Counted from the stretch's first letter, positions 25,878 to 38,500 are shown. The stretch is DNA of 64,000 nt from Erythrocercus mccallii (GCA_013397435.1 VZRG01000192.1:126441-190440), one strand, 5' to 3'. Made by a program: numbers and translations. The notes: a model not told the origin generated them from the sequence alone.

Positions 25878-25882
25878 AACAT
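25878..25882. repeat. 3' target-site duplication (AACAT)
   Basis: AACAT directly after the terminal CA of the LTR, identical to 25208-25212. Confidence 0.88.
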
Positions 25883-28800
25883 TTAGTATTAAATGGTGTT
25901 AAATGCCATTATAGTGAGAGTCACAATAACAAGGTTCAGAACTGAGTAGGCAGGGGTCACTTTTTTTTTAGTTGGTGAGTCTTCCAGTAGTAAAAGGTCA
26001 TTTGAGAACATGTATTTAGTGGATTAGAGAAGCCTCTCAGGCATCAGTCCTGGGACTCACAACATTTTTGAAGAGGGTGCCAAAGTGTTGCCAGTTGACA
26101 CACTGCTGTGACTTATTTCTTTATTTTTCCATCCACAGGGAGGGGTATGAAGGTCAGTGCTGAGCTACATCTGTGAGGTGCTCTTAGAAAGCTTGCACTA
26201 CCTGCTCTTGAGTAGAACTGGCTTTGGATTCAACTAAGAACTGTGCTTTTCACACAAGCCCTGACATTTCCAAGAACTGTCAAATGAAGAGGAAAAAACT
26301 GGTACAGAGTTGGTAAATGTTTAACTTCAAAGGCGGCTCTTTTCCTGCAGATGCTTGTGCAGTGTTTAGGCTTTCTGTCAATTCTTGTCACTGATGGAAA
26401 AAGCCCACTCCAAAGAACTGCACAGAGGGAGATGCTGAATTGAGGGAGGAAGTGTCAAATTAAGCAAGAATGGCAAGCAAAGATGGCTTGTCCAAGTGAA
26501 TTTGTTTTTGAGTAAAAGAGGAACTGAAGCTCCCAGTCTCTTAAAGGGTTGTATTTGTTAAACCAGCAATTTACAAATGCAGCCACCAGGGACTTGGTGT
26601 GCAACCAGTGTGTAAAAGCTCACTTTTTATAGCTCCACTGTGTGTCTAGCAATCATGACCACTGTGAATTTGCTGTGGCTACATGTGTGACCACAGCACA
26701 AATTAATCTGAGAGCTCTTGAGTCAAAGGCTGTTTTCCTACCACTCTCCTTTGAAACCCTTGTAGTCTATCACATGCTGATGTGATCAAAGGTATTATAA
26801 AACACTACTGCTAAACATCAATTCTTGAAAGTTCAAAATTACATTTAACAGACCATGTTGTAGCCTGATCTATTGTCACCTTTAGGGTTATACTTGGAAA
26901 TTGCCTGAAGTAACAGGTGGTTAAAGCCAATATTTTAGGGACTCATTTTTAGCTGTTGTTCCTAAAGCTTTCTGTTTAAATAGCTGGCAGGAGAGATTTT
27001 CTGTGAGTAAATGGAGCATTTATACATCTTTTGGGTTACAGGCTTAAATTTCCATGGCTAGTCCAAAGGAAAATACCAACAGCTGAGCTGTAAGTACTGG
27101 AAATATGACATCTATAATAGGCATATTGATGCAGTCTTAGCTGTGGTAAGCAGTAGGGAGAGAGCTGTATTAGCACAGTCTACAGGAATAGGAGCCAATG
27201 AGAATTAAACTTTCCTGTTTAAAAATCTTCTAATAAGTAAATTCCTGAAGATTTTATTTTCCAAATTATCTTTAATGTTATTAACAGAAGTTCTTTGTGG
27301 TAGTGCTGGAAGATAAAACACAGAAGCATATTCAATATTAAAGCTTCTTTTATTGCTGTGATCTGTCATTGAAAACTAAAGTTTTGTGGTAGGTTGGGTA
27401 TTCTGTATAAGATGAGGTTTATGGTACTTGCCAGTTCTGTGAAGGTCCTACAAGCAAGGACTATTCAAACCTCTGTTACCAAGAGCATTGTTTTGTATTC
27501 TAGTGGCTTTGTCCTTTTTCGGATTTTAACATTTTTCAGAACACTGTAACTACTATACAACATCAAGCCACATTAGCACCATGTCATCTCTGATAGGAGC
27601 CATGCCCTTTTACAAGAAGATGTAAGAAACCACACAGATAATGCCACAGGTAACCAATAAAATAAAGTCATCCCAACTGGAGCAGGCCAAGAAGATAATA
27701 CTCCCATATGTGCTGCTAGGAAGAGGGCTTAGTGGAGTGTGCACACACAACTATTAATATTGAATTTCCTTTTTCTTGAATCAGAGATGAACTTTTACTT
27801 TCTCTTTTTGATTTAAAATCTGTTAGTTGTGTTTTCCAAATATAGAAAGCTTCCATAACAGCCTTCCACATATCCAGTGTGTAAGTGCCCTTGTGTAAAT
27901 GGTGGTGAGGTAATTCAAGGCTGAGGTGTTTACTAGTAAGGGAAAGAAGAATAAGCTATAGTACATCTATAAAGTGTTGATAATGTTCACGGAGTGGTTA
28001 CTAAGGAGAAGCTGACTGGAGATAATTTGGTTTTGTGTCCATAATCCCTATCAGGATAACGCTAGCAAAAGTGCATATAGCACTAGTGTCCTCATGATTT
28101 GAGAGTGAGCATATGCTATAGTGTCTTTCCCTAAATGAATCCTGAGAATTAGCATGACTGTCTTAGACTTGGTGCTGTTTGGATCAGGGTGACTAAAGAA
28201 AGTAGAACATTTAAGCACCCTCTCCTGCCCTAATTTGTCCCTATGTACAGCATGAATATACAGACTTACATAGGCTCTGTGTGATCACATGCCACTTGTT
28301 TCCTCTACATCTCTGCCTTGTTTAGTGCAAGTGATTATCTTGGCAAATTATGTGACACTGGAAATATGATAAAAGGAAGTGTGCAGCATTTAAGGGTGTG
28401 TAAGAGGCATACATTTCAGTATTATTGTAAAATGCCAGTGTAGAATTCCCAGTTAAGGCATAAGCAATGGATGTAAAGGAAAGAGTATTGCTGAGCCTGC
28501 AAATTACCATCTACAGCTTTACGACAAGATAAAATGTGACTTATCTGACCTAGTAGCACTTTTGTACATGCTAAGTGTAGTAGCACACTGGTATCATGGT
28601 TTGCATTGGTGTAAGAGATAAATACGGAATTTAGCACTTCTGCCTCTGACCCTGCTTCATCCATGCATACTCACAGCATAGGTGTAAACAATGGGGCCCA
28701 ACCCTATTGCAATACCACTGTTGACACGTGCCTCTGTTTCACATCCCTGCTCATCTCCCTGCAGGTCTCGGAGACAAGGGAAAGCTTTGGCCTTCACAAA

Positions 28801-29910
28801 TGTTGATCACAAATGTGTTTACTTTTTAATTTTTTTTTTAATAGGTCCTTTTAGTTTCCATTTGGAAAACTACAGAGCTCTCTTACGTAAGTTGGAATGA
28901 AAGACAATTGCTCAGCTAGTCAGGAAAGAGATAAGATTTGGTACAGGAGAGGATGAAAGAAACTAAATTAGAAGTACTAGTAAAGCTTTGAGTAGAAGCT
29001 AGCACAGCATCTGCTTCTACTATATTGACTTTAACCTGTGATATCAGATTTTTGTCCTCACTGCTTCCATGAGAACTGAATTTAAACACAGAAGTTAGAA
29101 GAAAAATGATAGGGGAATCTGTAGACATTGTCCCTGGGAATAACTAGTGTTAATAATCTATAAATTCAATAAGCATCACATTTAATCCTGTATCTCCTAA
29201 GAAAGTAATGAGGGAAATATGATATGGAGAAGGGGCAGCTGATGTTTTATTTTGAAATGAGCTAGCAGCAGTAGAAAATCCCCTCCATTTCCAAGTGTTT
29301 CCAAGAGTTTTGAATTCAGGATAAAAATTTTGGGGGGAAAAAAGAAAACATTTTTTGAGAAAAAAGAAAATATGCTCTCTGTATCACTGATCAAAAGTTC
29401 TGTATTATGGATTCTACTTAATGTATGCTTTATACAATATAGCTGCCGTAAAACACAATGGTATGAATTTGAGAATGTTTTGAGAGTAATCCAGAATATA
29501 TAATATCAAATAAAGACTGTAGATTTTTGAATATATTTAATTGTATGCAGTTGACTGCAGTAATAATGCTGGATCTGACAGAAAAATTCCTGGTGAATGA
29601 TTTGTTCTTTTATTTTACTATTTAGTGCTCCTGTTGCAGAACAGCCCTGACCAAAAGCAAACAAAGCACCTTGTTGGCACTAATGCAGTATTTTCCATGC
29701 TCAGAGCACTGGAAAAATAATAATTAAATTTTATTAAATTGTTGTTATAGATGTGTTACAGTAGTGTTGACTGAGGCTGGAGGTTTTATTGTACTTGGCC
29801 ATGTACTTTGATACACTAAGTCTCTGAAGAATTTGTAAATGGACCACATGGATAAAAGTCATTGATAAGACTTCTCTATCAGTGCTGGTTTGGAGAAGAG
29901 TTGCTATCAT

Positions 29911-29983
29911 CAGCTTTACAGAGGGAGTTAAGGGTGAAAAATAAAGTGCCTTGCCAAAGATTGCACAGAGTAGCTAGTAGTAT
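29911..29983 (-). mobile_element. Probable MIR/L2-type core remnant
   Basis: The plus strand shows TTTACAGAGGGAGTTAAG, then AAGTGCCTTGCCAAAGATTGCACAG, then AGCTAGTAG, in the order and spacing of the reverse complement of the MIR SINE core (the well-known TTACAGA..GAAACTGAGG..CTTGCCCAAGGTCACACAGCTAGTAAG). The flanks on either side no longer match, so only the conserved core would survive. Chance similarity cannot be excluded by eye. Confidence 0.5.
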
Positions 29984-31766
29984 GGTTATTCTTTGCCATG
30001 ACCATGGACTGAATGAGAGATATTCTGCTGCAAAATGAAAAATTTTGATACATAGCTAATTTTTAACAAGTTACAAGATATCTGAGGCAGCATTTTAAAT
30101 CTCAAAGGAAATGATGTTCAGATAATGTATTTATTATCAGGGAGATGACCTAGCCTGAGAACAGTCTAATATTTTACATATTAAATGTTCCTCTCTAGTT
30201 GTGCATGATTTATATGGGCTGTTTCCAGGCTGATACATGTCCCACAAGTAAGAGTGAGAAGGGGATGACCATTTGGTGCTCAGATAGATGGGAAACAGGT
30301 CTGTATTGTCAAAAAGACTTTGATGGCAGGAACAATGTGTGAAAGACACCAGAAGGATCTTGGAGAGCAATTTTAGGCAAGTGGGCAGGGAACACAAACA
30401 AGGGAGAAGAGGGATATAAGGAAGAAGTGGAGATTATCATGGAAGCATGAGAAAATTCCTCAGAGTATAGAAAAGCCAAAAGCAGGATTTGAAGAGAAGA
30501 ATGTGATTAGATGGGTGGGGAACAAGGTTGAATTTTTTTTGTTTTAGCAGCATAACTAGTACTATTCAATGAAAAGGAAGGAAGACAATAGTAGTTAATC
30601 AATTCTTGGCAGAATATATTACAAAGAATGTCAGTAATAGAGAAAGAAAATGTTTAGAGGAAGGAGGATTTTTTGGACCTAAACAAACATCAAGGGAAGA
30701 ACCCAAAATTTACAGGTGCTCCTATATCTGCAAATCACAGAGATTTCCTTTAAAACTTGCTGTACAGAAACAGAAATTGTAGAAGATAGACTAAAAATTT
30801 TGAGCAGCTAGTGAGTGATCAGCAAGATCTTTGTGTTCTCAGGTCTGCTGCCATTTGTCCAGAGATCAAAATGGGAAATTCAAATGAATAGTTTAGCTGC
30901 CTTTCCTGTTGAAGAATATAATTTATATTTGCTTAATAGTTTCTGAGTACCTTAGCTTGATTTATACCAAAGTATTGAGCCTTTGCTAGAAGGTGGTTGT
31001 GTTGCTCTTGTGCATTAGACAGCAGCATGTGCAGCATGAGCAATAATCAGATCATGTTACGTGGGTGTATCTGTTTAGGAGTTGCTAACCCAGATGCGTA
31101 CCTGGCTGTCCATAGCCAGTCAACTCTCTATATTTTTTAAGGAGGAAGAAGAGGAAATGTGTCATTTAAAACATGTAGGCAAAAATATCTGGCAAATTGT
31201 TCTGAGAATATTCATGCTATGTGTAGACCCCTGAACTGCTGCACCTGCATTTGACTGGTGGAGGCTTCGGTGTCCAAGTGCAACACACAGGAACCTTACA
31301 CCAACACACCACAGAGCCACAAAACCATGGTATGGTGCAGCTTGTAAAGGGATCTCTCAGCAGTCATCACTTGACAAGGGCTGCAGTTTGAGATTAGCAG
31401 GGTCACCCTGGTGGGGTGAGCTTGAGTGGTGCAACAGCTTTGTAACACATTTGTACAGTTAAAAGAGCACCTCAGTGACAATGCACATAAATTTTAATCA
31501 GCTCACTTCATCTGGGCAATGGACAAAGATAATGTGTTGGAAGGAGAGGGAGAGGGAGTCAGGGAGGGCAAGGGAGCAAGAGCTCTGCTGGAATACATAT
31601 TAAATTTCAAGTCTTAAGAGGGAAGTGTGAAAACTAAGAAAACATATTATAGGAAGTCACAAAGGGTATGCCCTGGCAGTAAATCATCCCTAAATGACAA
31701 GTGCATGCAGGAATGTATTTTTTAATCATGTCCTTTAGCAGGCTGGCACCCTTACTAATTTGTCTT

Positions 31767-31796
31767 GGGGTGGGGGCTGGGGGTGGGGTGGGAGGG
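31767..31796 (+). other. Strong G-quadruplex motif
   Basis: Six G runs (4, 5, 5, 4, 3 and 3 G) are separated by loops of only one or two bases within 30 bp on the plus strand. Short loops and redundant runs make this the best quadruplex candidate in the window. No promoter or gene is recognised beside it. Confidence 0.85.
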
Positions 31797-32710
31797 TTAG
31801 GCCCTGGCTGGGACAGCAGAGCCTGGCTGTGCACAGCACAGCTGCGTTTTCTCAAGGTTCTTGGGAACCGGAAAAAGTCCTTTTGAGCCCTGGGCTGATA
31901 CATTGTACCATCTTTTGTGCAGCTGTAATTTTGACAGGGGGAGCCAATTTGAACTTCTGTAATCCTCAGCCCCAGACACCTCCAACGCCTGAGACTGTGT
32001 GTTTTTTTTTCCAAAGGTTTTTCAGCTGTGCTCTTGAGAAAGTCATTCCATCCAAAGAAAGGGAGGGAGGGGGGAGAAAAAAACATCTGTCTGACTTTGT
32101 CCAGGAGATTGTTTCTATAGCTGTAGCATTTTTAAAAGCAAGGGGAAAAAAGTTATTTTTCCAAGCCAGACTACCCATATTTTTCATTTTTTATATCCTC
32201 CTCTGTGATGGACATCATTTCCTGCCCCTCCTTTCTTTCAACCACTGTTGAAAAAAAATAAAAAGAAGGGGAAAAATAAACCCAAGAAACCGATTGAAAC
32301 TTGACTTAAAATTGCACAATGATCTTAAATTTTCCCAAGACTTATATTTTGGGAAGGAGCTGTTTTATGAATGGATATAAGGCTGACACATGAAACGCGT
32401 GGGATCTGTCTGAGTGCCTTGTCTGGGTCAGCTGTGACATCTGGCTCTTATGAATCTGGCGTATTGTGACTCACTAATACACAAATAGTAATCCTTGATA
32501 GTATCCACTTGTGATGCTTTGCGGGTGTTGTCACAAACAACATTGAATGCCAGAGAATGGCCTTAATTCTGGCCTGCCCCTCAGCCCCAGGCTGAGATGG
32601 CTGTGTGGGTGCAGTGCTGGGTGGGGTATCAGCAGGCTCACCTCATTCCCTCAGCAGCCTAGTGGTTCCCTGTGGTGTTCTGGGCTTGTGGGTGATCTCA
32701 ACTCACCCGT

Positions 32711-32836
32711 CATAGAATCACAGACTCATAAAACATAATGAATTGGACGGAAACTACCAGGATCATTGAGTCCAACTCCTTGCCTTGCACAGGATACCCT
32801 AAAAATTACACCATGTGTCTGAGAGGTTCATTCTGT
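32711..32836 (-). mobile_element. CR1 LINE, short 3' end fragment
   Basis: The plus strand starts CATAGAATCACAGACTCATA, a decayed tail repeat. It continues AATTGGACGGAAACTACCAGGATCATTGAGTCCAACTCCTTGC and then CACAGGA..ACACCATGTGTCTGAGAG, which is the antisense 3' UTR of a CR1 subfamily common in birds. Only about 125 bp remain, so the copy is strongly 5'-truncated. The outer edge near 32836 is approximate. Confidence 0.85.
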
Positions 32837-35287
32837 AATAAGCAAGTAAACCTTAATGCCTGAAGATTCCCTGTGTGTTTCCCTTTGCATTTGCTACAGG
32901 GAAGAGCCTCCACTGGTGCATGTCTGGTGGGTGCTGCCATTGATAGAGAGCATGATTTGTGGTACAGGTCCTCTCTGATGTTCATTGTTGCCAAGGCTGT
33001 AAGGAGAGAAAATCAACACCAGCATCCATCAGCTGTAATGAGGTTTGGTATCAAAGGGATTTTTGTACCAACACCTTGATCTGTGTGTGGCATTGCTGCA
33101 AAATGGTCACAGTCATGATAGGGCAAAGTATGCAAATTAACATAGCCCTCCTTGTGCCTGTGAAATTGCCTAGACCAACTGAAAGAATCTCTTGTGGTAT
33201 GATAAGGCACTCAGTGTTGTGACATTGTTCAGGATAAAACACATCCAGAAATTCAGGAGTGAGTTGATGAGAGGGGAGTTCATTTAACAGCAGCTATTTT
33301 TTCTAATGTGTTCCTAAAACTAAGGGACTTGTGAATTTAGGGTAGTTCAAAAGGTGAGGCAAAAGTATGTATAAAGTCTGGCTTGTGTTTCCTGCACCTC
33401 CTCTAGCTGGAGAGACTCTTTAGGACGGGCTAGGTAAGAGCTCTGGTCTTATAGCTTTGTCTGTTTGGCTGTGAAAATCTTGATAACTGGTTTTCTGAAG
33501 TGCTGCATAAAAAATTGATTACTTTTTAAAATTTGCTATCTTGATGGGGGCTACAAATGGACTAACTAGATACAGAGCAGTGACCATAGTGAGGGCAAGT
33601 AGTGATGTGCCGAGAGGCCATGATAACCCTAGCTCCTTTAGATGACAGGAATATCATGCACGAGCTCAGAGAATAGGCATAAGATCATTTAACCCCTAGT
33701 GGCAGAAAAATGGGGATGGACATTACCTTAACTTTTACATAGGGATGAATTTCAAGAGGTTAGGATTAGGGATCAGTAGTGTCAGGTCCTCCTTTCCCAC
33801 ATCTATTGTGGGATTAATATATGCATTATGAAGTCAGACATCCTATTTTTTAGGGTATTTTAGTGTCACTGCTTGTGCTTGGCCATATGTCACCCTGAAC
33901 ATTGACCTGAACTTGTGGAAGATGAGGAATTCTGGCCCACTCTGGAGATTGCAGTACCATACTTGAATGGCCTCAAGTGTAATCCCAGATCTGACTAGGC
34001 TCCTCAGAGGCTGCATTTTCATTCTCTCCTTGGTGGTGACCTGAAACTGAATAAAAAGCCAAGGTCTGTGGGGAGCTCTGAGTCCCACATAGCTGCCTGG
34101 AGCCCCTGTATCCTCTGCTTCTCTCAGTCCTCAAGTACACTAGGAGGTAAAGGAGTCAGCTGTGCTGCAACAGCAAATATTTTTTCTGTCATTTTTGTTG
34201 TAGCAAGTGAGGATTATTTGTGGATTATAGCTATCTGGGGAAAACTCTGCTCTAAGTCATTTTTATATGAGGAGGGATAGGCAGTTGGATTTTTTTCTGC
34301 CTGTGGCTAGAGTTCACATATTGTCAATGTAAAATTTTAGAGTGGAGAGAAGGCACTGATTTATTGGTGGTTTTGTATTATAGCACTACCTAAGATGCTT
34401 AGTGATAGGTGAAGGCTCCTGCAGCCCCCCATGTTAATTGTGCTAAGCAGCTTCCAGACACAAACCAACATGCAGCACTGAAAAACTGATCGTTCAAATG
34501 CAAGACAAGTCCTGTGCTTCAATGGGATGAGTGATAAATCTTGAAACAGGAGAAGAAATGGGTTTCAGAAGCTTTTTTGTTGTTTTGTTTCCTTGAAATT
34601 TCCCCACACATGAACAAAATTAATCTAGAAGAGCCAAGAAACCTGTAATGGATGAAATGTTTTACACATATGTGATGGAAAACTCTGTTAAGTCAAAAAA
34701 CAGCTTCTGAAAAACTTAATGTGGCTAGGAAGTCACAGGTGCCTGACCCTTCTGGCCCTGTTACCTCACCGCTGCATATGCTTGGACTTCTTTCACTACT
34801 TTTTCAAGGTTGCCATACGTGGAGATCATATTCTGCTAACCTGAATCTTCCAGAACACTTTGCAGGACCTCGTGCCAGAGAAGATTCCCCACATCCCACC
34901 CTTTTATCCTCACACAGGAGCATTAGCAAACTAAATATCTCTTATTTCAGCTTCCTCCCAGCCCCACTTTTTTGGCTCATGGATCATATCTCTTTTAAGC
35001 AGCTGTTTTTCAGCTGACATTTAAACTAAGTTCATATCCTTAAGGCTGATTCCTAATGTTTCCTTGGGAAAGAAAAAAAAGGAGAATGCAAACACACATA
35101 TACAGACACACATCCTTACCATGTGAATTCTTTGTTGAACTCAAATAATTCAGAGTACTCAGTAATACCTGCTTCTGGAGACTGTTGGCATCTCAAGCTC
35201 GTCTTTATGGTTGGTAACCAACCAGAGCAATACCTACCTCAAGGGACTAATAATAGGCTGTACATGAGGCTTTTGCACCTCTAATAT

Positions 35288-35304
35288 GCTGGTTCAAATC
35301 CAGC
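35288..35304 (+). other. tRNA-like T-arm / box B, not a full tRNA
   Basis: GCTGG, then a 7-base loop TTCAAAT, then CCAGC: a perfect T-arm and a box-B-like GGTTCAAATCC. The 7 bases after it (TCAGGTC) find no partner at the expected distance upstream, and no D or anticodon arm is visible, so this is not a tRNA gene. It lies about 90 bp upstream of the MIR at 35395, and GAATCC/GGTTCAAATCC is also the box B of MIR, so it may be part of another old tRNA-derived SINE. Confidence 0.4.
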
Positions 35305-35394
35305 TCAGGTCTGTTGTGATTGTAAAAGTTTATTACCATGTGATATTTGTTTGGTGGTCCTCAACCAGCAAACAGATGTCCGGCTCATAAAAGG

Positions 35395-35570
35395 GAGCAG
35401 AGGAAGAGCACTGTGGTTAAGCACCGGGCTGAAGCACCAGGTTTCTTGGTCTCCTTCCCAGGTCTGCCACAGATTGTATAGCCATAGGCAAGTCCTCTGT
35501 AAATGGTGATAATATCCTCACGAGAACATTGTGAGGATATGTTCATTAATATCACTGGGATGCTCAAATG
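35395..35570 (+). mobile_element. MIR SINE (ancient)
   Basis: The plus strand matches the MIR consensus in order: AGCACTGTGGTTAAGCACCGGGCT (head), GGTCTGCCACAGATTGTATAGCC (TCTGCCACTTACTAGCTG in MIR), ATAGGCAAGTC (GGGCAAGT), CTGTAAATGGTGATAATA (CTGTAAAATGGGGATAATA) and CATTGTGAGGAT followed by TTAAT (TTGTTGTGAGGATTAAATGAGTTAAT). Several segments agreeing collinearly over about 170 bp make chance unlikely. MIR is shared by amniotes and long inactive, which fits the divergence. The minus frame at 35385-35705 over it is not a gene. Confidence 0.75.
35512..35540. repeat. Perfect 10-bp inverted repeat
   Basis: ATATCCTCAC (35512-35521) and GTGAGGATAT (35531-35540) are exact complements around a 9-base loop. 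It lies in the 3' part of the MIR copy. The second arm is the normal MIR GTGAGGAT; the first arm replaces the expected tail text. Confidence 0.9.
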
Positions 35571-38500
35571 CATTGGGAATAAGGAGCTTGGTAGAACTAG
35601 AAAAGGAGCTATTGTGTATTGGCAAGGCCAGGAAGAGGCTGTGAGATGGATGGGTGTAATAAATGGTCTGCAAATGAGCTGTATGCTCATAAATGACCTG
35701 TACACTCTCAGCGCCTGGACATAATGTCTCTAAATGGGAGATGAATTGCTACTCCTCTATGATTTTTCCCATGGATATACAAATAGGAAACTGATGGTAG
35801 AAGTTTATGTGCATTTTTTAAAGGGAGGTAATGCTTGGTACAAATACTCTGAGTCTCCTAGCCAGCTGCAAGCAGACTATATCAGCCTTCAACCCTGTCA
35901 TTTTGGTATACCTCTCCAAATGACAGTCTAGGCTGCTGCTTAGTCCTCTGTATGGAGTAAGCTTCAGTGTTATGGTTGACAGGGCATCCAAGGTGCTGCA
36001 TGGAGAATGTCTTGCTCCATGTTTTTGGACTAAATGTTTGCTTTCACCCCAGTTCTACATAAGGAGAAGCAGAATGGGACCCACCTATGCAGGAGCCACC
36101 TGAGTCACATTTCTTCTGCCTCCCCCAGGCTGGAGTGAGGGGACAGGGTTTAAAATTTGCAGGGTACCACAATGTTCCTGCTCTTTTTCAAGCTGTTAGA
36201 GCAGGAGGAAGTAGAAGCCAGTATTACTTCTCCTTTTGCCAACAGATGCTTAACCCCTGCATGTCCAGGCCCCCTGTTAGAGTACAAACACACTTGTGGC
36301 AAGAAGGAGTAAGAGGGAGTAGGCTTCTGCTGCCAGGAAGGCTCCTGCCTCCAGGAATATTTCCGTGGAACAAATACACTCCACAGAGTATAGGTTATTG
36401 GGGATGGCCTTACAGCTCTTAACGGATGCAGAAGGTATTTTTTGAAGCATGAAGTACTTTTTTTAGGTCATTAAATCTCAAACTTCAGCTGTTTTGTAAT
36501 TGCCCACCCCTGATAACTTCTAAGCACCTGGGAACCAGTTTGTTTCTGCTGATAGTCCTGTTGAGATTGGAATGATCTGTGTGAGTAAAAAGTAGGTATG
36601 TTTACAGAATTGGACTCTGAGCTCATTTTGCTGTCTCTTACAGTGGTTTTGAAGCTTTTTCTTATCTTGTTTTATCTTAAGTATTTTGCTAAAGGTACAT
36701 TGAATGGTTGGGAGGGATTTTTTTTTTTTGGTGTAACAGAAACAGAAGAGCAAATGTTGCGGTTTGACATTTGAGAGAAAAGGAGCTAATTATCGTTACT
36801 TGAATTAGCTTTGGTCAGGAGTGATCTTAAAATGTGGAGCCACATGGAGAAGTGTTTCCTTTACATTAGGGAGCAGTTACTAAAGTTATTCCATTGATTC
36901 ACTAGGGAGGCTCCAGCGCATCTGCGCAAGCAAGTCCAGCGCAACCTGATCCTTCCAACTAAAAATCCTCCTGCTATGCCTGCATTTCAGACAGGCATGC
37001 TGAACTACTTCTGTGCTCTTCCCAACTTCTCAGAGCACTGGCTTCACAATATTTGCAAAGCCTCTAACTGGCACTACTACACCGCTGTGGATAACGTATT
37101 TTCCAGTGAACCGGAGGTCTGACTGTGAAAGTAGTCCTTCTCTTCATGCAATGTTTGGTTCCTCTAGGCTGGGGAGTATATTTTACATCAGAAACTCAGG
37201 ACATAGGTTCACATTTATTAACTAATAGCAAAGTAAAAAGGAAACTGCTGATATGTTCCTAAAAGAAACAACTATGGATTAAACCAGAGAGTGATTCAGA
37301 GAGTCTCTCTTGGTCTTCTGGCAAAATGCTGAGTGCTCAGTACTCTTGAGAATATGAACTCACTATTATTTGAATATTATGCCAGCTTAACAATTCTTAG
37401 TGTCACTTGCATGAATAAGTAAAATTACTATATGTCATCTTGGATTTCCTTAAGCTGTAAAAATTAATCATGGCAGTAAGTGTTTTCAGGACTTGAACTT
37501 TTAATATTATTTCCAGTGATCATAGCACTGGGGGGAGAGGCAGGGAAGGACTGAGACAGAGAACTGAAAAATCATATGTTGAAAATTTATCGCTTGACGG
37601 AAAAGTATCAGGTAAAACTGTTGCTGGGAAAGGCCTAGTGGAAAAATGTGTTGAGATGTGGGTAAGTGCTGCCAACCTTCTGTTCCAAATTCTGCTTCTG
37701 TGCTGTCTAGCCTTGGTTTGGCCCTACAGAAGTCTGTGCAATTACACCAGCCTTGTGCTGCATTTCTGGAACAGAGATATATGCCTTCACTGTACTTAGC
37801 CAAATGTTTCTTTTACCAAATAACCACCATTTTTGTCTGTTTCTGAACTTTTCCATGTTATGGGATCTGGATTGACCCATGACAGTCAGGAGCTAAGTAT
37901 ATATTTCCTGCAAAGTTTGAGGTGCTTTTGAAGTAGAATTTTCATTCAGTCTGTTCTCTAAATATGAATTTAATGTAACTAAGGGATTGAGGATTCTCCT
38001 ATCCTTCCTCAAAAATATTATGAAATGTTGGTAGAGAATGAGAGTGATGGAGTAGGAGAAGGAAAAAAAATAAAGAAAAGAGTATTTATTCTTGATTGTT
38101 ATGGCCTTTGCACAGAATTATACTTTAGGGGGTTCACTGATATGGTGTTCTTATTCCTGATCTGTGCTCTTTCTTGAAATAATTATGTTTATTACTCAAT
38201 TTCTTTTTTTATAATAAAGCCCATGAACTTCCTGAGCAGTATCCAGTAGCCATGACAGTTACTGCTCTGTGGAGTTCCTTTTCTCTTGTTCTTAGCTTTG
38301 ATCAAGAACGCTCATCCATTGTCCCAACAGTGACCTCAGCAGAGTGTCAACAAGGGGAGGGCTAATATCACTGAAACACCATAATATTATTTATTTTGAT
38401 AAATAAAGTTAATGACTTGCCTGGTTGTTCCCTCATCCAAAATATTGAGCATGTTCTAAGCCAAATATATAGGAAATAAATGAGAGACAGAAAGCCATCC

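Larger units (their letters stand above)
25883..32710. other. Unique DNA without a recognised gene
   Basis: No defendable gene. It contains a MIR-like core at 29911-29983, a G-quadruplex motif at 31767-31796 and a less AT-rich block at about 31740-32100. Overlapping open frames run on both strands in that block (31634-32086 minus, 31760-32251 plus), which is what low stop-codon frequency produces. A perfect AP-1 core, TGACTCA, is at 32466-32472, but one 7-mer is not evidence of function. Confidence 0.6.

Noticed and set aside
31760..32251. Longest open frame, 163 codons on the plus strand, with 150 codons open on the minus strand at 31634-32086
   Set aside because: Both strands are open over the same G/C-richer block. 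The predicted proteins start in low-complexity glycine/tryptophan or proline runs and match no family I know, so this is composition.
35240..35312. A tRNA gene suggested by the perfect T-arm at 35288-35304
   Set aside because: The acceptor stem does not pair at the expected distance and there are no D or anticodon arms, so I keep it only as a tRNA-like box B.
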